A DNA stretch of 9,252 nucleotides from Lachnospiraceae bacterium. GTDB lineage: Bacteria > Bacillota > Clostridia > Lachnospirales > Lachnospiraceae. Below are positions 5,357-9,252 of the stretch, piece by piece. The stretch lies in contig CAAFXG010000477.1 of assembly GCA_900766925.1 (NCBI GenBank), positions 1 to 9,252 of the forward strand. Direction: 5' to 3'. Made by a program: the position numbers and the translations under genes. Below the pieces are notes generated by a model. The model had not been told where the DNA came from and did not search any database. It worked only from the letters and a program-made list of their open reading frames with translations. Each line of letters begins with the position of its first letter. Position 1 is the stretch's first letter.

Positions 5357-7096
5357 ATGCTATATATAAATGATTGGAGCATAAATCAGCTCAAAAAGAA
5401 ATACAAAAAACGTAGAATATCTGATTATAGTCCTTCCGGGTCTTGGCAAACGAGCCGGTATGTACAAATATATATCGATGGTTTTGACGATAACTTGCAT
5501 TATGAATATAAAATAGACGGGAAATGGAACGGAAGAGTTGAATTGCATTTTGAAGGTGATTGGGAAACAAAATACGGAGCATTGATAGACCGTTTGATGA
5601 ATGAGACCCAGAACAGTGATGAACTAAATTGGTCAGAATGGTATTGGGGGTATAGGTGTCAGCATTCCAAAAAGATTAACACCATTGAGGAACTGTTTGA
5701 GACAATGTCATACATGATGGAGCTCTTTGACAAACTAATAAAGAATGCATCATCTGCAATGCCGTCCTTCGAACCGCAAACAATAGATTGTGACCTTATG
5801 CTTCCTCAACAAGACGGCAAGGTTGATATTTTTGAAAAGAGTTTGGGGGACGTTTTAAGGTTACGCTTATCAATTCCAAACTATCAAAGAATATATTGTT
5901 GGGAAGAAAACAATGTAAAATGTCTCTTGAACGACGTGTATGAGCACATCTGCAATAATACCACAACACCATATCGGTTAGGAACTATTATTCTTCATTC
6001 TCACGATGGAAAGTATGACATTATTGATGGTCAGCAAAGGCTTGTCACTCTTACACTTCTCCTTTCCGAAATCGGAGTGAGATCCCACTTGTTAGATGAG
6101 AAATTTACCTCTCAAAGATCCATAGAATATGTAGCTTATAATAAGTATCTTATTCACGAATTCGTACAAAGACATCTGACAATCCATGATAGCATTGAAA
6201 AATTGAAAGATATGCTTGAGTTTAGCGTACTCGTACTCCAAAATACATCAATAGATTTAGCATATACCTTCTTCTCAAACCAAAATTCACGTGGTGTTGC
6301 CCTTACGGACTATGATTTATTGAAGGCGCATCATTTAAGATATATTCCTGCTACTTGTGAACAACAGTCAAAACATGCGGCAGAAAAATGGAACAAGATG
6401 ATAGAAGATGGTAGAAGTGACAATGACGACATATCACAGCCAGATTACGTTAGGACATTGGACACATATATATATCGTCTAAGAAAATGGATGCGCAAAA
6501 AAGAATGTGATGATAGTCTTGATAACTATCGGGTTAAACGCGAATATGAGGCTGCCCCAATTATGGAAGAGATACCTCCTTTTGGTGAAAAGTTCTATTT
6601 CAATGAACCTATTCAGGGTGGTTCGCATTTCTTTGCTTATGTGGAACAGCATGTTCAAAAGTATCATGAATTCATAAATACAGAGGAGTTCAAGAGTATT
6701 CATAATACCATCGTCGGAGGCAGTAACCAGTGGTATCGTGACATTATTGAAAGTCTGTTGTTTTGCTATTTCCTAAAGTTTGGGATTTATTATCTTTCAG
6801 ATGCCTTGGTTGTTATTATGCGAATCCTATTACAACATAGATACATAAGTACAAGAGCCATCAAAGCTTCTATCGTCAGATACGCGGGAGATTCTGAATT
6901 GGTATTAATAATTGACCAGGCAACATCGCCTACGTTCTTCTTGGCAGAGGCAAGGAATATAGCCAAAGAGCTTTCATATCCTTTACGTAAAGACATGTCG
7001 CCTATAATGCGGGAAATGAGAATGAGAGCTTCAAACATCTCAAAAAAATTAGAGAACAATATAGTTGTTGAATCATTTAAAAATTTGAATCGATGA
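5357..7096 (+). CDS. DUF262 (GmrS-like, ParB/Srx-fold) protein with a novel-looking N-terminal domain
   Basis: 579 residues from the ATG at 5357; an upstream in-frame GTG at 5306 would overlap the exonuclease remnant and is less likely. Residues 1-130 form a separate domain rich in aromatics and acids (YIDGFDDNLHYEYKIDGKW, VELHFEGDWETKYG, LNWSEWYWGYRC) ending in a helix. I do not recognise it. DUF262 follows: IPNYQRIYCW at 173-182, YDIIDGQQRLVTLTLL with DGQQR at 224-228, and FFSNQNSRGVALTDYDLLKA around 305-324. These are the hallmark motifs of GmrSD-type NTPases, where hydrolysis at DGQQR couples to DNA recognition and cleavage. The C-terminal third is helical-looking and I see no DUF1524 HNH motif, so it probably needs a partner for cleavage. 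The next gene overlaps its stop by 4 bases and supplies a nuclease. Function as a sensor or specificity subunit is inference. Confidence 0.87.
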   Translation: MLYINDWSINQLKKKYKKRRISDYSPSGSWQTSRYVQIYIDGFDDNLHYEYKIDGKWNGRVELHFEGDWETKYGALIDRLMNETQNSDELNWSEWYWGYRCQHSKKINTIEELFETMSYMMELFDKLIKNASSAMPSFEPQTIDCDLMLPQQDGKVDIFEKSLGDVLRLRLSIPNYQRIYCWEENNVKCLLNDVYEHICNNTTTPYRLGTIILHSHDGKYDIIDGQQRLVTLTLLLSEIGVRSHLLDEKFTSQRSIEYVAYNKYLIHEFVQRHLTIHDSIEKLKDMLEFSVLVLQNTSIDLAYTFFSNQNSRGVALTDYDLLKAHHLRYIPATCEQQSKHAAEKWNKMIEDGRSDNDDISQPDYVRTLDTYIYRLRKWMRKKECDDSLDNYRVKREYEAAPIMEEIPPFGEKFYFNEPIQGGSHFFAYVEQHVQKYHEFINTEEFKSIHNTIVGGSNQWYRDIIESLLFCYFLKFGIYYLSDALVVIMRILLQHRYISTRAIKASIVRYAGDSELVLIIDQATSPTFFLAEARNIAKELSYPLRKDMSPIMREMRMRASNISKKLENNIVVESFKNLNR

Positions 7097-8907
7097 AATA
7101 TACTCCGTATAAAATAACAGAAGAAAAACTGTTCTTCTCCATTCCTATCTATCAGAGATTATTTGAATGGGATACAGAAAATATTGTCACTCTGCTTAAT
7201 GATTTGAAGTCAGAGTATGAGCATACAAATGGGGAAGGCGACTACTTCATAGGAATGCTTACATCAACGAAAAATAATGAACTGGTTGATGGACAACAAC
7301 GCTTTACTGTCATGATGCTTTTAGGAAGTGTCATGCAAGATTATTACAACGATTGGAAGTCGTTTCTAATCACTGATAATAAATCTCGTCTTGACTTTTC
7401 TTCCCGACCTTTGGACAACACTTACTTGAGATCACTAATAGAGCATAAAGAAGATGGAAACCATACCTTTAGAAACCTCAAGATATTAGAGGCCAATTTA
7501 CAGATTAGGAAATTTGTAGAAAAAGAATACATACAGGATGAAGAAAAAGCGTCGTTTGCTAAATACATTTTCAAGCATTTATGTTTCTTTATTTCAAAAC
7601 TCCCTGAGGGTTACAGCCCAAAAGACCTAAACAAATATTTTGAGAGAATGAACACATCCGGAAAGAACCTTGAGCAACATGAAATTCTAAAGGTGAAACT
7701 CCTTAGTAACTTGGATGGCGACATAGACAAGTATATGTTGCTTTGGAATAAACTGGCCGATGTTGATACTCTGCTTATCCGTAAAAGAAAAGATGAGAAT
7801 CTGACTGAAATCAAACGACAGGCTCTTCAATCAAACATCTCTACGGTTTTCGCAAATAATCTGATAGATGGCATTGATCATGTGGTTCATGACGATGGTA
7901 CCTCAATAGACAGTATTGAAATGTCTGCTTCTGCGCCAAAAAATGACCGTGAGATAAACAAGGGCTCCCGTTGTGCTCTGTCATTCCCATATTTATTACT
8001 TCAAGTTCTTTACCGGAAATTGAACAAGAAGATAAAAGGAGAGATTAGAGATTTCTTTAAACCAAGTGACCTCCTTTCTACTTTTGAAAAATATCTACCG
8101 TTTAATGGCGATAATGTTAATCCGGAGGACATCAAGGATTTCATGGAACGATTACTAAAAGCACGTCTTGCCTTAGACATTTGCTTTGTTCGTCCAACAG
8201 AATATGGATTCTCCCTCGACATGAACCAAAGCGAGGATAACAATGAACTTAAAAAGTTATTGATGTTTCAATCTATGCTGTATGTATCATCTTCCAATTA
8301 TACAAACTATAGGTGGTTTAATTGGCTAATGGATGACATCGACAAATATGGAATACCGCAACCGGACGCATTATTCAAGTCAATGAAAAGAAAGGCTGAT
8401 GAAGCATTCCCGCTTCCACCTTATGAACAACTATCGTATAGAAATGATATTCGTTATTGGTTCTGGAGACTGGATTTTTATATTTGGCGACATCGCAAGG
8501 AACTGTTTGATAAGGATTCGCCAGAACTTACAATTGCTGAAAATTATATATTCAAGCGTAATCGAAGTATAGAACATATTGCACCTCAAACGCCACAAAG
8601 CAATTCTATGATGAAATGGGATAATTCCGATGATGACAATAATTTGCGAGATAGTTTTGGAAATCTCGTAATGATTTCACAAGGTCTGAACTCATCATTA
8701 AGCAACGAATCTTATGAGGTTAAGACTGCTCACGTGCAATCTTTTTGCAATGGTTCGAAGTCCGGTTCCATAGAAAGTCTAAAGTTGCTTGTAGTGCATA
8801 AGAACTATCCCCAAGGGTGGACTAAAGAATCGATTGAAGAACATGGAATGGAGACGTATAAATGGCTTGAAAACAGTGTAAGAGATGAATCGGGAGCTGT
8901 TGACTAA
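7093..8907 (+). CDS. DUF262-DUF1524 (GmrSD-type) restriction endonuclease subunit
   Basis: 604 residues combining both halves of a GmrSD-type enzyme. N-terminal DUF262: IPIYQRLFEW at 17-26, LVDGQQRFTVMMLL with DGQQR at 66-70, and YFERMNTSGKNLEQHEILK around 182-200. C-terminal DUF1524 HNH-type nuclease: SIEHIAPQT with H495 and P498, then DSFGNLVMIS with N524 and LNSSLSN with N538, the expected H...N...N arrangement. GmrSD enzymes cut phage DNA with modified bases using NTP hydrolysis, and relatives such as SspE act with DNA phosphorothioation. The ATG at 7093 overlaps the TGA of the previous gene (ATGA), so the two are translationally coupled and probably form one complex. All key motifs look intact. 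The modification recognised cannot be told from sequence. The gene is followed by a strong terminator at 9002. Confidence 0.93.
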   Translation: MKYTPYKITEEKLFFSIPIYQRLFEWDTENIVTLLNDLKSEYEHTNGEGDYFIGMLTSTKNNELVDGQQRFTVMMLLGSVMQDYYNDWKSFLITDNKSRLDFSSRPLDNTYLRSLIEHKEDGNHTFRNLKILEANLQIRKFVEKEYIQDEEKASFAKYIFKHLCFFISKLPEGYSPKDLNKYFERMNTSGKNLEQHEILKVKLLSNLDGDIDKYMLLWNKLADVDTLLIRKRKDENLTEIKRQALQSNISTVFANNLIDGIDHVVHDDGTSIDSIEMSASAPKNDREINKGSRCALSFPYLLLQVLYRKLNKKIKGEIRDFFKPSDLLSTFEKYLPFNGDNVNPEDIKDFMERLLKARLALDICFVRPTEYGFSLDMNQSEDNNELKKLLMFQSMLYVSSSNYTNYRWFNWLMDDIDKYGIPQPDALFKSMKRKADEAFPLPPYEQLSYRNDIRYWFWRLDFYIWRHRKELFDKDSPELTIAENYIFKRNRSIEHIAPQTPQSNSMMKWDNSDDDNNLRDSFGNLVMISQGLNSSLSNESYEVKTAHVQSFCNGSKSGSIESLKLLVVHKNYPQGWTKESIEEHGMETYKWLENSVRDESGAVD

Positions 8908-9001
8908 TCTTTGACCGAGTCCCTATCCCAATCAAAAATTAGCTTATTCTCTTATCTCTAACTCGTTTAAAGGTTTATTTTTATCTTATTGTGAACTTCA
9001 C

Positions 9002-9043
9002 AGCCACCTCTGCCACCACTTTGCAGAGGTGGCTTTTAATTTT
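9002..9043 (+). terminator. Intrinsic terminator of the DUF262 gene run
   Basis: AGCCACCTCTGC at 9002-9013 pairs perfectly with GCAGAGGTGGCT at 9023-9034 around a 9-base loop, and TTTTAATTTT-like sequence follows. A 12-bp GC-rich stem with a T-tract is a classic rho-independent terminator. It lies 94 bases after the stop of the DUF262-DUF1524 gene. Confidence 0.92.
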
Positions 9044-9044
9044 G
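9037..9044 (+). promoter_or_regulatory. Bacteroidales -7 promoter element (TAATTTTG) inside the terminator tail
   Basis: TAATTTTG fits TAnnTTTG and lies 25 bases before the ATG at 9070. It is formed by the T-tract of the terminator hairpin. A TTTG at 9020-9023 lies upstream but with a 13-base gap, shorter than the usual spacing, so promoter activity is likely but not certain. Confidence 0.5.
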
Positions 9045-9069
9045 CGCCATAAATTCAAAGAAAGAGATT

Positions 9070-9252
9070 ATGGCAAAAGACAAAGACAACTGGAGTCACA
9101 AGAATGATTACCCAATAGAGGAGATATGGAATACTAATAATATGCTTGCACGGGACATCGTTCAACGGCTTACGGCATTCAAGGCACTTGACAAACACGG
9201 CTACAGTCCTGCATTTAATGATATGAAGGAATGGGACAAGGCCATACAAAAG
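9070..9252 (+). CDS. Hypothetical protein, N-terminal part (runs off the window)
   Basis: 61 codons open to the window edge from an ATG at 9070. The start is MAKDKDNWSHKNDYPIEEIW, then ARDIVQRLTAFKALDKHGY and MKEWDKAIQK. The layout (a tryptophan-containing start, a helix with RLxAFKxLDKHG, then EWDKAI) reminds me of small proteins seen in phages and mobile elements of Bacteroidetes and Firmicutes, but I cannot name a family or function. It has its own promoter-like element after the terminator of the preceding run, so it belongs to a separate transcription unit. Confidence 0.7.
   Translation, partial: MAKDKDNWSHKNDYPIEEIWNTNNMLARDIVQRLTAFKALDKHGYSPAFNDMKEWDKAIQK

Overview
The window looks like an accessory island of a Bacteroidales bacterium (Bacteroides, Prevotella or Parabacteroides type). 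This rests on AT-rich DNA, start codons without clear Shine-Dalgarno sites, TAnnTTTG-type -7 promoter elements shortly upstream of several genes, and the protein families present. No rRNA, tRNA, CRISPR array or transposase gene was seen.

Layout. (1) Bases 1-91 hold the first 30 codons of a minus-strand gene that leaves the window. (2) Bases 92-514 are an AT-rich intergenic stretch with a small hairpin and, at its right end, a TAACTTTG promoter element. (3) Bases 515-1576 are the remains of an AbiE-type toxin-antitoxin module. The antitoxin-like gene (DUF6088/AbiEi family) has a one-base frameshift near its start. The AbiEii nucleotidyltransferase toxin gene has lost its middle and is split into two frames. 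(4) Bases 1641-8907 are a same-strand run of genes with short gaps and no terminator seen between them: a WYL-domain regulator; a short FtsZ/tubulin-like GTPase-domain protein; a DnaQ-like 3'-5' exonuclease; a RhuM-Fic fusion protein; a second, broken copy of the exonuclease; and two overlapping DUF262 (GmrSD-type) genes, of which only the second carries the DUF1524 HNH nuclease part. (5) A strong intrinsic terminator follows at 9002-9034. Its T-tract runs into a promoter-like element for the next, partial gene, which starts at 9070.

How the genes may work together. The DUF262 pair most resembles a two-subunit modification-dependent restriction system: both subunits have the DGQQR NTPase motif and one has the nuclease. 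The WYL protein at the head of the run is a plausible regulator, as WYL proteins often are in defence islands. The exonuclease is duplicated on either side of the RhuM-Fic gene, which suggests cassette-like assembly of the island. The most unusual member is the 228-residue FtsZ-like protein. It keeps the nucleotide-binding half of the tubulin/FtsZ fold but is too short for the usual C-terminal half, and it sits 24 bases after the WYL gene. A WYL/FtsZ-like pair, possibly with the exonuclease, is the best candidate for something poorly described. Functions of the whole set as one system are inference.
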